Shown in pieces: positions 8,880-20,689 of a DNA stretch of 64,000 nucleotides. The DNA is taken from positions 36,199,711 to 36,263,710 of the forward strand of contig NC_134507.1 of the NCBI RefSeq assembly GCF_027942865.1. Reading direction: 5' to 3'. Every line of letters begins with the position of its first letter. Position 1 is the stretch's first letter. Under the pieces are notes generated by a model. It had not been told where the DNA came from, made no database searches, and saw nothing but the letters and a program-made list of their open reading frames with translations. The DNA is from Odontesthes bonariensis. Lineage: Eukaryota > Chordata > Actinopteri > Atheriniformes > Atherinopsidae. Position numbers and translations under genes: made by a program.

Positions 8880-10845
8880 TAGCATATTATCTTGAGTTCT
8901 CTCTTTAGAAAATCTCTGATTATAGTATCTTACGTGGGCAGTCTACACTTGTGAATCAGATGACCTAACTGCACTGACTAAATAACACAACGGCAGCATT
9001 CGCCACGATGTTTAGTTAGTGGATGTGTATAATACAAACATGCAAAACAACCAAATTATCATAGGGAAAACGGACAATGTATAGAAGACATCGTTTATCT
9101 GCCAGGTTGCACGAATAGGTCAGAGGTCTCATACATTCATTGCACTATGGGGGGGGGGGCATTTTTACGACAGTGTAGAATTTCAGGTTGACCAGTAGAG
9201 ATCGCTATACTGCCGCTAAATTACCTTGTATCCCTTTAAATCTTCTCCAAAAAAGTTCGAGAACAAACTGAAACAGGACACACAGAAATCAAAGTGACAC
9301 CTCTGAGGAGGACGTTCCTACCAATGACGTCACCCTCTTACGCACGTGTTCTGCCTCTGATCACGATTGAAAAAAAAAACGAATTCGAAGGTGGATCATA
9401 AGGCACAGAGCACGCAACTTTTCAATATCATCTCTGGTCTTAGAAAATCAAGCAGCCAAAAGCTTGAGCTATTGTTGCTGAAATTTGGGAATTTATGATG
9501 AGGAATTAGAGGGAAAAATACAAAAGGGAAAAAAAAAACGGATCCGAGACCTTCCATAAACGCTGTCTGACAGGATCAAGAAGCTCATTTGTTACTAACA
9601 AAATGCCCCATTCCAACTTTGTGTCTATCTGTACTGTTATTCTCTTATCGGTTATCCTCGGTTATTGTAAAGATGTTTGCGCATGTTGCATGTAATTTAT
9701 TAGATATTCGGATAAAGGGAGTAGGGTTTCAGCAGAACCACGGACAGCGCTGTTTGTTTGCGCTGTCCATAGTACTGAAAGCTGAAATTGAATAACCTCT
9801 CAGAACGCCGCTCTGAAGCTGCTTTTAAAGACTTCCCACGTATCTCTTTGTTCTGTTAAGTACTGTGTTAAGGCACGTATTGTATGGCATATGTGGTGTA
9901 AAGTTGGCTAAGCATTTGAGTGAAGTTCTTTTGATGGGAAAACTCAGTAGTACTGAGTCTGCACTACTGTGTGGTTGTCGCTTGGGTTTGTCATTGTCAC
10001 AATTCATGCAACACAACTCTTTATCAGCAGTGCATTTCTGATATCTGCTTTACAGTAGCTCTTCTGTCAGCTCAGTGAAATACTAAAAATATTGAACTAA
10101 AATACAATCATGACTAGCATTTGTAGTCGTAAAGATCTGGCTAACTTCATTGCAATGCCAATTCATCATCACGCTTCAATTATTGTTCAGAAGACTGTTA
10201 AGTCCACTCTTAAGTAAGACCTCTCGCCTTTTATTTGTCATTACAACAATTATCACTCAAATCAGAGAACTGAGAAAATGAGTCTGTTTTCCTTAATGTT
10301 ACTTCTTGAATTTAGCTTTGAGCATCTTTATGGTCTTCACTGTTATAAAGTCTTCTATTGTTATAAGCCAAGCCAAGTATGTCCCCGTAAACTTTGTTTT
10401 TCTCTTCATAAAACAACGACCAGCAGGATGGTTTTATTTGGATAGCCGTGTCGTATTAGTATTTCTGTCTGAAGGTGACTGAAAGTGGCTTTTCTTGTAC
10501 AAAAGCCATTCAATCTGTGATCATTCTGACCGTAACATGTTAGGATACAGGTGGCTTATCATCTCACCTATTTGGTCATGAACCTTTATTCTTTTTCTTT
10601 TCTTCTGTCTTGCTATTTTCCACCTAAAAGAGGTCTTCATTGTCCTTGTCTCCTTCCCCTGTCCCCAGGTGCCGCTTCCCTCACTTTTTACATGTTCTGA
10701 AATCAGCATGCTTGCATCCACGTACCTGATCATCCCCAGTTGTATTCAAACTTCCAGCTTTCTATCAGTCCTTTGTGCAGTTTCCTCCTGGCTACCCAGT
10801 TTTGTATTGAAATGGAATGGAATGCAATAGAATGAAATAGAATAG
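8880..10845. other. No recognisable gene
   Basis: Possibly unique DNA with short homopolymers (G run near 9150) and an (A/G)AATGG-rich patch at 10808-10850. I found no domain, tRNA or clear repeat family. Confidence 0.45.
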
Positions 10846-10849
10846 AATG

Positions 10850-11100
10850 AAATGATATTTTATCAACACAAGAGTGAAATTCTAATGTTGTTGTTTCATT
10901 GCATGGAATTATTGCTGTTGGCAGGAAACACCGCCCCTATCGTTCCATGTTGCAGCAAAGCTGAAGAAGCCTCTGACAGAACACACGTCACTCTTTAATT
11001 ACTATGAAGAGAGCGTGTAGCGTTGTTCTTTATGTTGAGCAGCATTTGCAACATTCTCCTGTGCACAACCAGCTCCAGGGCAGTACCCAGCACAAAGTCA
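10850..11100 (-). repeat. Rex1-like non-LTR retrotransposon relic
   Basis: Phrases such as GCTGTTGGCAGGAAACACC, GCTGAAGAAGCCTCTGAC and GAGCAGCATTTGCAACATTC match the antisense of Rex1-type coding ends. They resemble the antisense of the intact Rex1 end at 39700-39930 and the relic at 27340-27545. Too decayed to translate. Confidence 0.5.
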
Positions 11101-12856
11101 GTCTTATTTATTAGTTAGTTCAGTTCCTTTGAGCCACTGGCTCGGACATTCAAGAGAAACTAATTGTTTCCATGCCATGTATGGGACGACCAGTTCACAG
11201 TACTCAGCCTCTTGTCCATCACCAACACATTCCCATGACTGCAACTTTTTTTGGATTAATGAGCCCTTGACATGATTTCAACGATACATCTAGCATCGTA
11301 CCTCATCCAGGCATAAATATCTGTCCTCATCGAAATTGAGACTACATTTACCCCTACGCAGTTTACTCATTATTTCTTCTTCATGTTTCAATCATAAAAT
11401 CTTTTTCATCCACTTTTCAGTCACCAAAATGAGATAAGCAGACAGTGGTAACCAAGCAGCCTGTGGAAGTGAATGAGAGGACGGCAACTCGTGCATCCTG
11501 GTCATGCTTCTGTAACTAAGATGCAGAAGCAAACTGGAAAAGTGTTTCTTTGTCCACGTTTCTGTTTAGAATGTAACTACTGTTCACTTTGTTGTCACTG
11601 CAGTCTGTGGTCGCCAGCATGAACTAGAAATTGACCGCTACTAGGTCTTTTTTGGATGGTTATAAACAAAAAACAGAGAGGATGTAACTTTATTCTTTCA
11701 GTTAGTGTTGTGTGTATCTTGGGTGCATGAAAGAAGTTAAACTCATGTCTTTATTAGCAAAGGTGGAACTGATTGATATGCTCACAATTCTGTAAGTGGG
11801 TGACATTCCTTCTTTATCTATTATATTTGGAATTGATATTCTTCAAAGTATATACATATATGTACTGTTTCTGTATGTTTTCAATTTAGTTCCACAGCTC
11901 GTCCGAGGTGTCCATAAATGTGATGTGCTGAATTTGAATGAACTGGAATTTTACAACAGTACCTTTACTTCTACGCAGGTAAAATATCAGCAAAGAAAGA
12001 TACTGCAAGCAGATGGTGGTTCCAGGTTTGACTTCATGGTGACACCTCCTGACAGGAACTGCAGCTTTCAAATAATCAAAGCCTAAGAGATTATTTTACA
12101 GTATAATAGGGACACACAAAAGAGCGTAGATATGTCAATTTTGTTTGCTTATTTCACCAGGAAGCCCAACTAAGATGTAGTTTGTGCCACAGACTGCAGC
12201 ACTAAGCGCCTCAACAGTAGGTGGCGGCAGAGTACCGCACAATCTGCTGATAAAGAGAAAGAAACTAAACTACAGTACTTTCTTGTCAGTGGTTGGATCA
12301 GGTCCTGCATTTGGCAGGGATATAGGTACTTGGCCTCTGCCAAGTGTTCAGTAGTCTTATACTTGGTCCTTTTACTGACCCATCCAAAAAAAAGAGATTA
12401 AGTTTATTGCTTACTTGCATCTAAAATGAGTTAAACTTATTTTTACAACTGAAAGTTAAACATTAATAAAAAAAATAACTGATGAATATATAGAAGTCTT
12501 TTACATGAGTTGTACACTTAAACGCCTAAAAGTCATACTTAACATTGGGTTTTATTTTGCATCTCTTATCCTAATTTAGCTTTCACTGATACACTGATAC
12601 ATGTCTCACATTCACAGCTTACACATTGCGTCAATCAAACAAAGCCGACATTTCATCTTCTGTAGAGCGAAGCAATGCTGGTCGGTCAGTGAATATCCAG
12701 AATCACTGTCTTATAATATGAAAAGATGGTAATAATGTTAAAAATCAAAATTGTAAGTTGTGTCCCGTAATGGCTTCTGTGTAGCACCAGAGGGCATCAC
12801 AGACTCAATTATCAAAGCTGTGTCTTCTTGCTGAGGGAGAATTAAGTCTTATTTCT

Positions 12857-12858
<2 letters not shown>
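11100..12858. other. Mostly unassigned sequence
   Basis: No repeat family is obvious. A possible small exon at 11896-11980 is listed separately. Near 12180-12240 the phrase TAGGTGGCGGCAGAGTACCG may be a repeat scrap. Confidence 0.4.
11896..11980 (+). CDS. Possible isolated exon of unknown gene
   Basis: A T-rich tract followed by TTCCACAG precedes an open stretch encoding LVRGVHKCDVLNLNELEFYN then STFTSTQ. It ends ACGCAG and is followed by GTAAAA, a usable donor. The other plus-strand frames are closed. The composition looks protein-like, but I recognise no family and no partner exon nearby. It could be chance. Confidence 0.2.

Positions 12859-12921
<63 letters not shown>
12859..12921. repeat. 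(TG)n microsatellite
   Basis: An uninterrupted TG dinucleotide run of about 31 units. Confidence 0.97.
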
Positions 12922-12922
<1 letters not shown>

Positions 12923-12924
12923 AA

Positions 12925-13000
12925 CAGGTGCCACCCTGGATGGGTTAAAAGCGGAGAACAAATTTTGTGTGTATGCATGACCAATAAATCTGATCTTAAA
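12925..13000 (+). repeat. Retroposon 3' tail fragment
   Basis: GGTTAAAAGCGGAGAACAAA followed by CCAATAAATCTGATCTT resembles a widespread teleost retroposon 3' end; the microsatellite before it may have grown within the same element. Confidence 0.4.
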
Positions 13001-13550
13001 TGTGTTCTCTGACTAATGATCAATGTTTCACTTCATTCATGCAGTTTGAGAGGGAAAAGGTCTGCTGGGCACTGACAGGAAGCTCCACTTCATATGACAC
13101 AGAGCAGGTAGCAGGAACACAACCATCAAGGAAGTAAATGTTGGTCCTCACCAGTCAGAGCAGGAGCAGGGGTCAGAGTTCAGTTAGTCTAAAGAAAGGA
13201 GGAAAAGAGAGTAGTCAGTTAAATTCCTCCAGCTGAGGACACAGCAGCTAAATAAAACACCACTGCAACTTTGACTGTGTGTCACTGGGACATGGAGCTG
13301 CGGTTGTTGTGGGCTTTTCACACTCAGAGCATGTAGAGAGCTCAGCTGTGCTGCCATTTCAGCTTTATTTCCACAGATATTAACTGATGAGACAAAGTTA
13401 GAAGCAGCACAGTCTCATCTTCTGCCAGCTGCCCTGCAGTGGACGTCATGTGCTGAGCTGCTGCTATTGGCTGCTTTACCTGTCAATCACTGAGTGGGGT
13501 CACATGGCACTGAAAGGATCGGATCATTGGCTAAATTACAATCAGACTGA
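13001..13550. other. No recognisable gene
   Basis: Unassigned sequence; no supported coding region, tRNA or repeat ends. Confidence 0.4.
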
Positions 13551-13795
13551 GTTAAAGGCCTACAGAAAGCCGACACCACACCCAATACATAATGATAATA
13601 CATACACAGAGGAACAATAATGATCATTGGACTCTACACCAAAACATTTCATGAACGCATGAAATTTGCGATTTTGAATTTGCCGCTTGGAAATCCTTCC
13701 TGGAATTCCAAACTGGGGGCGGGGCTTCCGTGTGACGTCACAGGTGCCATGGGTTTTCCTGGCTGCCGCTATTAGTATGCTTGTTGAGTGGTGAA

Positions 13796-14484
13796 TAGAG
13801 TAAGGCAACCCGACCGAAGCCCGACGGGCCCGGTCGGAACCCGACGGGCCGGGCCGGACTCGGACAAAATATCAGAATGTCTTGTCGGACTCGGGTCGGG
13901 CTCGAAAGCAAGCAGACATCGTGAAAATTATAAACAGCCAGAGGACAGGTTTCAGTTCATTGCAAACGTCAGTTTTTGTGATAAACATAAATAATTGAAT
14001 ATGCATAAATGAAAATGTTGGTAGGCTACTCGTGCCTCATGCCGTGCAGCATGCATCTGTGTGCATCTGTGGTCTGTGCATGCTCGGTGCGCACGCACGC
14101 ATATCGAACATTCGAACAACTTTACATTAAACACGTGCGATCAGTGCAGCCGAGCTCAGTTGGCTGGAAGCGCTATGGAGGACATTAAAAGAAAAATAGC
14201 TTCTGGAGAACTGAAAGTCGTGGAAAATGAGAGGGGGAAATCCACTGTGTGCAAACGCTTTAAGCTATAATGGATTATGGTGGATAATGGTGCGCTGTCA
14301 CCGATGTTGAGCAGCATTTGCACTGATTAGGGTGCGCCGTCTTGCGTTGGTCACTGGTCTCGGGCTTCCGGCGGGCTCGGACACAAATATTTTAATTAAT
14401 CTCGGGCTCGGGTCGGATTCGAGCACTTTACTGTCGGTTGAGGGCCGGGCTCGGACAGAAAAATCCGGCCCGAGCCAGGCTCTA
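13796..14484 (+). mobile_element. Nested hAT element, TSD GTGGTGAA
   Basis: GTGGTGAA lies on both sides (13788-13795, 14485-14492), a perfect 8-bp duplication. Termini TAGAG...CTCTA enclose clustered CCCGACGGGCC-like subterminal motifs that recur inverted near the right end. It carries a truncated BED-finger ORF and is otherwise deleted. Confidence 0.9.
14175..14270 (+). pseudogene. BED-type hAT transposase N-terminal stub
   Basis: The frame starts MEDIKRKIASGELKVVENER and continues GKSTVCKRFKL. This matches the start of BED-finger hAT transposases, which have (W/C)KRF before the zinc-binding cysteines. It stops within 32 residues, before any cysteine pair. The ATG is the natural start of this family. 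Remnants of the following sequence, with stops, run to about 14340. Confidence 0.65.
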
Positions 14485-15003
14485 GTGGTGAAGGCAATAA
14501 AACGTTGGGTTCGGTGCTGTTTTTATTGCGAGTAGATGTACGAAGTGCTGTGGGTGCGTGTGTTGCCCTCAGCAGCAGCAGCTCACACCACCGGGGACAG
14601 AGGAAGCAGAGAGACCTGCGGTCTTGTGTCTGTGTCTCCCTGTCCGCCGCCTCCTCTCTGGTGAAATCAGCCGGAGCCATCCCGCCGTGTTCAGCTCCCT
14701 GCGGTGCGGACGCTCAGGGGGAATCCACCTGGCGGAGAGCGGACACACCGCGGGATGGTTGCCCTGAAATCAGCGATCATCTTGATGATCGCTCTGCCGA
14801 GATTTCCACTCCCCACCTGGCGGAGACCTGGCAGTTTGCCAAATTCGAGTCAAATGTGGTGATAGTTTATTGGGCCTAATCAGGACTATCCAGGGGCCTA
14901 AAATTATTTTAAAATCATAAAAAAATTCCATGGTATATAAGGAATCGATCTGCTATATCAGTTTTGTGCAAAAAAATCACCTTCCTGTAGGCCTTTAAGT
15001 GCA

Positions 15004-15710
15004 TGTAGACACCTTAATCTGACTAAGAATTGGATCGGATCGGATTGAGACCCCGAGATAACTGGGTTGAAAGTCACACTAAACCTGCTTGTAGACGCTG
15101 AAGCACGTGGTGAATCAGAGCCTTGGATGCGTACATGGGTACAGTGTAGTGCACGGATAACATTAGGGAAGCCTGAGGGAGATGATGAACTTAATGCAAA
15201 TACTTCAGCCAGTGGGTTGTTTTACATTATCGGCTACTGTAAATGTGGAGCAGCAGCCTGAAAGGACAGAGGTCATATTTTTAATATGGTATGATGTTTT
15301 AATTCCTGCGTTTTATCTAATATCTTGTTTGTACAGTCCTTGACTAGACAAGACATGAGTTGCGGGAGCGCAGAGTTTGCGTTCTGCGCATGCTCCAGAT
15401 GTTTTCCCGGGGTCGGGTCACGAAGTCAAAGGAGACGATATTCCTGTTGTTGTCGCCGTCAGAAAGAAACAAACAACGCGATGGAGAATGCTCCGTTGGG
15501 CATCGAGTTTGTGCAACAAGCAGCTCATCACAGACCAAATGTAGAGGGACGTAGCTTCATCTTGCTCTGCGTTCTCCATCTTTCTCCAACGCCTGAGTTT
15601 GTTGTTGTTGGTGGTGGTGCAGAGGTCAACAGGAAGTGGCTCTGTTAGCAACAGCTGGAATGGGTACAGCGCCACCTATCATACCGGGGTATGACACGCT
15701 TTGTGCCTCT
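15004..15710. repeat. Dispersed repeat, copy 2
   Basis: 15120-15372 is the partner of 7388-7893 and lacks that copy's 250-bp middle segment. The adjoining sequence to about 15700 is GC-richer with short overlapping open frames and no recognised domain. It probably belongs to the same unknown element. Confidence 0.55.
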
Positions 15711-15719
15711 GATCCCATT

Positions 15720-16930
15720 CATTCACCGCCAGATATCCAAGGAGAATTACCCTCGCCCAAATAAGGAGCAGAACCCAACTATAGCTGTAATGGAGTTCCT
15801 CTCATCATGTGGACCCACTGAGTGACACTGCCCACAGGAACAGGACAGTAAAATGGGGATTTGACAGAAATAAGGAAATACTTTCTGCTGACATGGGACA
15901 CTCGCTTTAACTGGAAACACTTGAGATATTTCAGTCTGAATGGAAGGTTTGGACTAAAACTGTCAGTAAAACATACATTAATGCACACAGTATAATCATC
16001 ACCAGTCCACACATTCATTCAGTATTTCCAGGTGACAGTATCTGGGGGGGAGGAGGAGACTGAGTCCTCTCCCTGAAAGTCATAGATTCATAAATTCCTC
16101 ATTTGGGAAAGACAGAGTTAGACAGCGTCAGACTTACCTTTGCAAACGAAGAAGAGTGAGCCGTTTAATGTTCAGAGACGTTCAGGGGCATGACGAGTAT
16201 TCCAAATACAAAATTTAGATGTTTCTTTTAATGAAATCATGTTACAGTTGTTCACCTTCAAAAATAATTTAGAAAGAATCATATTCTGACAACTCCTATC
16301 AGTTTAAACATTGTTACATATCCATTGTACCTGTTGTACTCTATTCTAACATTCTGTGGATTGAATGTTTTTACACTAACACTGCATTTTATTTTCATTC
16401 AGTTGCAGTTAAATACAACTTATGTAATTTATGTAAGCAGCTAAACTTTCATAGTTTATCAAATTGATGACAGACCGGGGTGGGGAGCGTCTCACCTTCT
16501 GGGAGAACGCGAATAAAAACCAGATGTTCACAGGGCATTCGGAAAGGTCCAAGAAGTGACGACTGTGTGGCGCAAATGTTTGTAAAAATCTTTCAACTGA
16601 AGATGTTTCACTAGCTTTAAGTATCATGTACAATTGTTTTAATAAATACATCAATTTGATATTTCATTGAATTAAATCATGTGACTGATGTGTATCACCA
16701 TGTCCCCATGCACTGTGGAACTGCTCTTTGCTCTCTCTATGATGCTTTACTGGCTCATTTGAACCTTTTAGCAGAGGTATGTGACTATGAGTAAAAAAAT
16801 AGCTGAATCCAACACTGAATAAACATTTAATGATGAAAAACAAACAAAATACAAACAAATAAACTAGATTTTTTTACATTTAAAGTTTCTAAATTTGAAC
16901 AAAAAAAAGAACTGATTGAAAACTAAAATA
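15720..16930. other. No recognisable gene
   Basis: Unassigned AT-rich sequence downstream of the broken gene at 16938-19115. It may include that gene's 3' untranslated sequence at the right edge. No repeat ends seen. Confidence 0.4.
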
Positions 16931-16937
16931 CATTTAA

Positions 16938-19115
16938 TTAAGTGGAGCCTCCACTACTTTTATTTGCTCCCCTCATTTGGAGGTCCACATATAGCCTCCC
17001 CTCGGTGAGGAGCCCCTCCATGGGCTCCCAGAGGGCAGCACTGATGTTAACCTGGGAGTCGTCTCCCAGGATGAGGTCCACCACGCCCTCCGTCTCCCCC
17101 TCCAGAACCCCGAGCACCTCAATGGCCAAGGCCGATGTTGGACTGGCACTGAGCATCTGTGAGGGAGACAACAAATTAGTCTCATCAACATGATAATATG
17201 TCACATCAACAAAATGGGGGATACAAGCCCTGTTTACATCTGTGATGTATACACGTTAGTGGTCTTTAGCTTTGTAAACATTTAGTTCTCGACTAGTTTT
17301 TCTGGGGTGGCACGGTGGTTAGCACTGTCACCTCACAGCAAGAGGGTTCCATGTTCAGTTTCTTTCTGTATGGTTGTATGTATGTGTGGGTTCTCTCCGG
17401 GGACTCTGGCTTCCTCCCATCATCCAAAAACATGCATGGCAGGTTAACTGGTGTCTCTAAAATTGTCCTTAGGGGTGAGTGTGTGTGGTTGTTCGTCTGG
17501 TGGGTCTCTGTGTGGCCCTGTGATGGACTGGCGACCTGTCCACAGTGTACCCTGCCTCTCACCCAATGATGACTGGGATTAGGCGCCAAGCCCCCCATGA
17601 CCATGAGTGGGATTAAACGGGTGTAGAAAATGGATGGATGGAAAGTTTTGCCAGGTTACATTATTTTTTTTATCAGAATTATGGCAGCACAAGTCAGTTT
17701 TGGGTGAATTATGAAGTGTTTTGGTGGCTGTAGTGCATTTAAAGATGGCATTTTCACCAAAGAATTAGTAATGTGTATTTGGTGTTGACAAAAGTGTTAA
17801 CGAAACACCTTTGATGCGTCATTATTCATGTTATTCATGTTTATTAGAAAATATATACTATTTACTGTGGTGCCTTTATTGTTATAATTGTTTTATGTTC
17901 TCATCATTTAAAAATTTACCTCCAGCACCGAATAATTTGTGCTGTTCAGCTGGTCCTGATACGCTGACTTTCCCCTTTTTAAACGTGTGACCTTGAGGGT
18001 GGCCCCGACTTCCACCTTAGCGATGGCCACCTCCCTCCAGAGGGCCACATCGACCTTGGCTGCACCCTGTACATAAAATAGATTGTTGTGGTTATAGTCC
18101 TCACAGAGTACTGCTCTGTAATTCTAATACAACTGGCTTAAGTAAACATAGGTGTTTTATTTTTAGATATATGAAAAGAACTTTAGCACATGCCACAATT
18201 CCAGGCCGACTGTAGAAAATATTAAACTTGAGCGCATTAAAAAGCAGATCTGACACCATCAGTTTGTTCAATTGTTCAGAAGTCTGCTTCTCCCACCCAA
18301 TCCTTGTCCTCTTCACAATGTCTCGTCTTACCTCCTGAAGCTGCAGGGTCCTCATTGGGACCGGCTCTCTCCCCATCACGATCTTCTTTATTGCAGATAA
18401 CTAAAAAACAAAATGGATGAAAGTGTTAATAACACCATACATACTCACAGTAGTCAGTCAATTAGATCATTTTAATAATGATGAAGAATTACAGAAGTGT
18501 CCTAAAAAGTTGATGGTTATGGTAAAACGACAGATTTCACTGTTATCTTATCAAATACTCTTCTTCCTTAAATTGCAAGAGGGTTAGCAAAGTTGGCTGA
18601 CAGCAGGTGCTGTTAACTTTGTTATGTTGATTTATCTCTGTGCATTATGATGTGATGTTTCATCTTTACATAGAACTAACTTACTTCCATGACCTGCCCC
18701 ACAACAGTCATGAGGCCCTTTGCCTGTTGGATTTCTCCAACTTGTGTGTCCTTGGACTCAGGGAAAAGCAGAGCCTGGGCCTGGCTCTTGAGCTCTGGGG
18801 ATATATCTAATGGGGAGCTCCTAAAAAACTGGGTCTACCTGCTCACCCAAATGGTGCGAGGAGGAGAAACCCCTTTCAGGGTGTACCCTCTCATGAGGTA
18901 CCCCTTCCCATCATCCACTTTGGAGGAAAATTCCTCCAAAAGTGTCAGAGTAGTGACTTGTTCCTCTTAGTACAGCGGGGGGTTGCTGACACCTCACTGA
19001 AGTCCCAAGCAACCACCCTCGCGTGTACTCGGCTGCACAGTACCTGCACTCGCAGCGTAGGGGGCTTGAAATGTGGCCCTAGGGCCTTTTTGGTCAGCAG
19101 CTCTTTTAGTGCCAT
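16938..19115 (-). pseudogene. Degraded four-exon gene of unknown function
   Basis: On the minus strand four exons join in phase 0: 19115-18685, 18400-18332, 18066-17920 and 17156-16938. Donors are GTAAGT, GTAAGA and GTAAAT; acceptors are TTTTTTAG, TATGTACAG and CCTCACAG. Exon 1 opens MALKELLTKKALGPHFKPPT and continues with LRVQVLCSRVHARVVAWDFS. Later segments read KGYLMRGYTLKGVSPPRTIW (exon 1), IVMGREPVPMRTLQLQE (exon 2), ALWREVAIAKVEVGATLKVT (exon 3), and DLILGDDSQVNISAALWEPM (exon 4). The alternating hydrophobic pattern with V-A-x-W and LILGDDS.V.I..ALWE repeats suggests beta-barrel (OB-fold-like) domains; that is inference. The total would be about 290 residues ending at TAA 16938-16940. 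Damage: a frameshift near 18985, an adjoining in-frame TAA, and an in-frame TAG near 18833. I do not recognise the family; it may be a host gene copy or a transposon accessory gene. Confidence 0.65.
17287..17640 (+). repeat. Common teleost tRNA-like/LINE-type interspersed repeat in intron 3
   Basis: GGCACGGTGGTTAGCACTGT, CTTCCTCCCATCATCC, AAAAACATGCATGGCAGGTT, GATGGACTGGCGACCTGTCC and the GGATGGATGG end are hallmarks of a very abundant fish repeat. It lies in the third intron of the broken gene. A partial antisense copy is at 20440-20680. Confidence 0.8.
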
Positions 19116-19169
19116 TCTGCAAAGACAAGAGGAACACAGACAAAGGAATGAGTTCAATATTTACAGATA

Positions 19170-20430
19170 TATAAACACACATCCACATGTGTATATATAT
19201 ACAATTTTCTGTTTAAAAAATGACAAATACAAACATTCCCTTGGAATTTCCTTGTACCTAGCTTTACCATTATGTTAGTCATATGTTACAATTGTGTTCA
19301 TCACCAGAACAATGAACCATCACTCACTTACCTGTATATGTTTGATATATTTAGTAAATTACTACAATAGCATATACAGTTCTATTGGTGAGGAGTTGTG
19401 CATTTCCCATGAGCACTGAATACCTCCTTAAAATTGCATGGTTGTGGTTTACGGAAGGTCCCGCCTCTGTTTCCCATCATACATTGCTTAACTGAGCAGT
19501 TCATTATGTCACAGCCCCTTTACAGACAGCCGTTCCACTTCCTATTCGCCCCATTATAAAAAATTTGGCTGCAGTTCAGTTGATTTTCTCTGGGGGGCGC
19601 TGGCGAGCGAGTGCAGAATGACCATTTTCCATAGGGCTGGCGCTAATAACTCAAAAAATGTCCCCGCTAGCGGCTGAAACCTGAAAATAACACTGTGATT
19701 TCTGACAGAGGGATGTGGATTTATATCGAAAGTACAATAACCTGGGAGTAATAGCTTTCTGTTTTCTTACAGGTCTGGCATTTGCGAGTCAGTATCTGCT
19801 AGCATCTAGCTAACGGAATCTGAAGAACGCACGGCTGATTACGACCGGCTGCTTTACGGCACTCGTCCACTGTGCCAGAGTGCTAACCTGGTGCTGCTAA
19901 CAACAACCAAAGCTAAACCAGAGGCTAGTCAGAGAGTATGTAAAAGGGCTGTGCTGAAATCTGTAACTATTTGAGCTAACACCTCTCTGCTAGCTCAGCG
20001 CTAGGACTGACCATGCCGTAAAGTGATGCCACATGCGTGACGTCACTCTGGATTTGATACTGACAATAAATGTGTATTTTAAACAAATCTAGTGAGTCTA
20101 AAAAATCAAACCAAGTGCCGTTTGAAAGGATAATTTATCCTGCCTTTGGGAAAATTAAAATGAAAAAATATAAAAAATTATATCCAAAGCAATGGCTGGA
20201 TCTAAGGTGGATTTCATAGTACCACCATAAAGTTTGGCGTGCTCTGCACTGCTTCGTTGGCGCCCCTAGAGTGCAGTACCACCCGGAAATAGCCGCCAGT
20301 TTTCCCTCTCCTCATAATAGAGACTCTCTGATTATGTCTAAGGTTAATTTCCTGTGCACTCATTTTCATAGTGCCCGAAGTTAGCTGTCCAAAAATGATA
20401 CCGAACTGGTTTTGTACTGAATAGGCAATT
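19170..20430. other. Upstream of the broken gene, no gene recognised
   Basis: Contains TATATATATACA near 19190 and CpG-rich patches at 19560-19650 and 19790-19880 that could belong to an element or an old promoter region. I could not define ends or a coding region. Confidence 0.35.
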
Positions 20431-20439
20431 TATGTAAAC

Positions 20440-20680
20440 TCCATCCATCCATCCATTTTCTACACCCGCTTAATCCGTCGGTCGGGTCGGGGGCTGGAGC
20501 CTATTCCAGCGGTAATCGGGCGAGAGAGACAAACGAGACGAACAACCACACACACGCTCACACTCACTCCTCGGGACAATTTGAGACACAGTAATTAACC
20601 TAACATGCATGTTTTTGGACAGGGAAGCCGGAGTACCCGGAGAGAACCCACACGACCGCACCACCGTGCAGCCTTATTTA
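20440..20680 (-). repeat. Antisense copy of the GGATGGATGG-ending teleost repeat
   Basis: CCATCCATCCATTTTCTACA, GGGCTGGAGCCTATTCCAGC, ACATGCATGTTTTTGGACAG and GGAGAGAACCCACACG are the reverse of the repeat at 17287-17640. The 5' half is missing. Confidence 0.8.
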
Positions 20681-20689
20681 AAATCAATT

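Larger units (their letters stand above)
13556..14994. mobile_element. TTAA-flanked DNA element, TIR AGGCCTACAG
   Basis: AGGCCTACAGAAAG at the left and CTTCCTGTAGGCCT at the right are inverted repeats (one mismatch), each bordered by TTAA (13552-13555 and 14995-14998). TTAA duplications are known for piggyBac and Kolobok superfamilies; I cannot tell which. A hAT element lies inside at 13796-14484. No transposase of the outer element is visible. Around 14560-14790 a GC-rich open stretch has no recognised domain. Confidence 0.75.
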
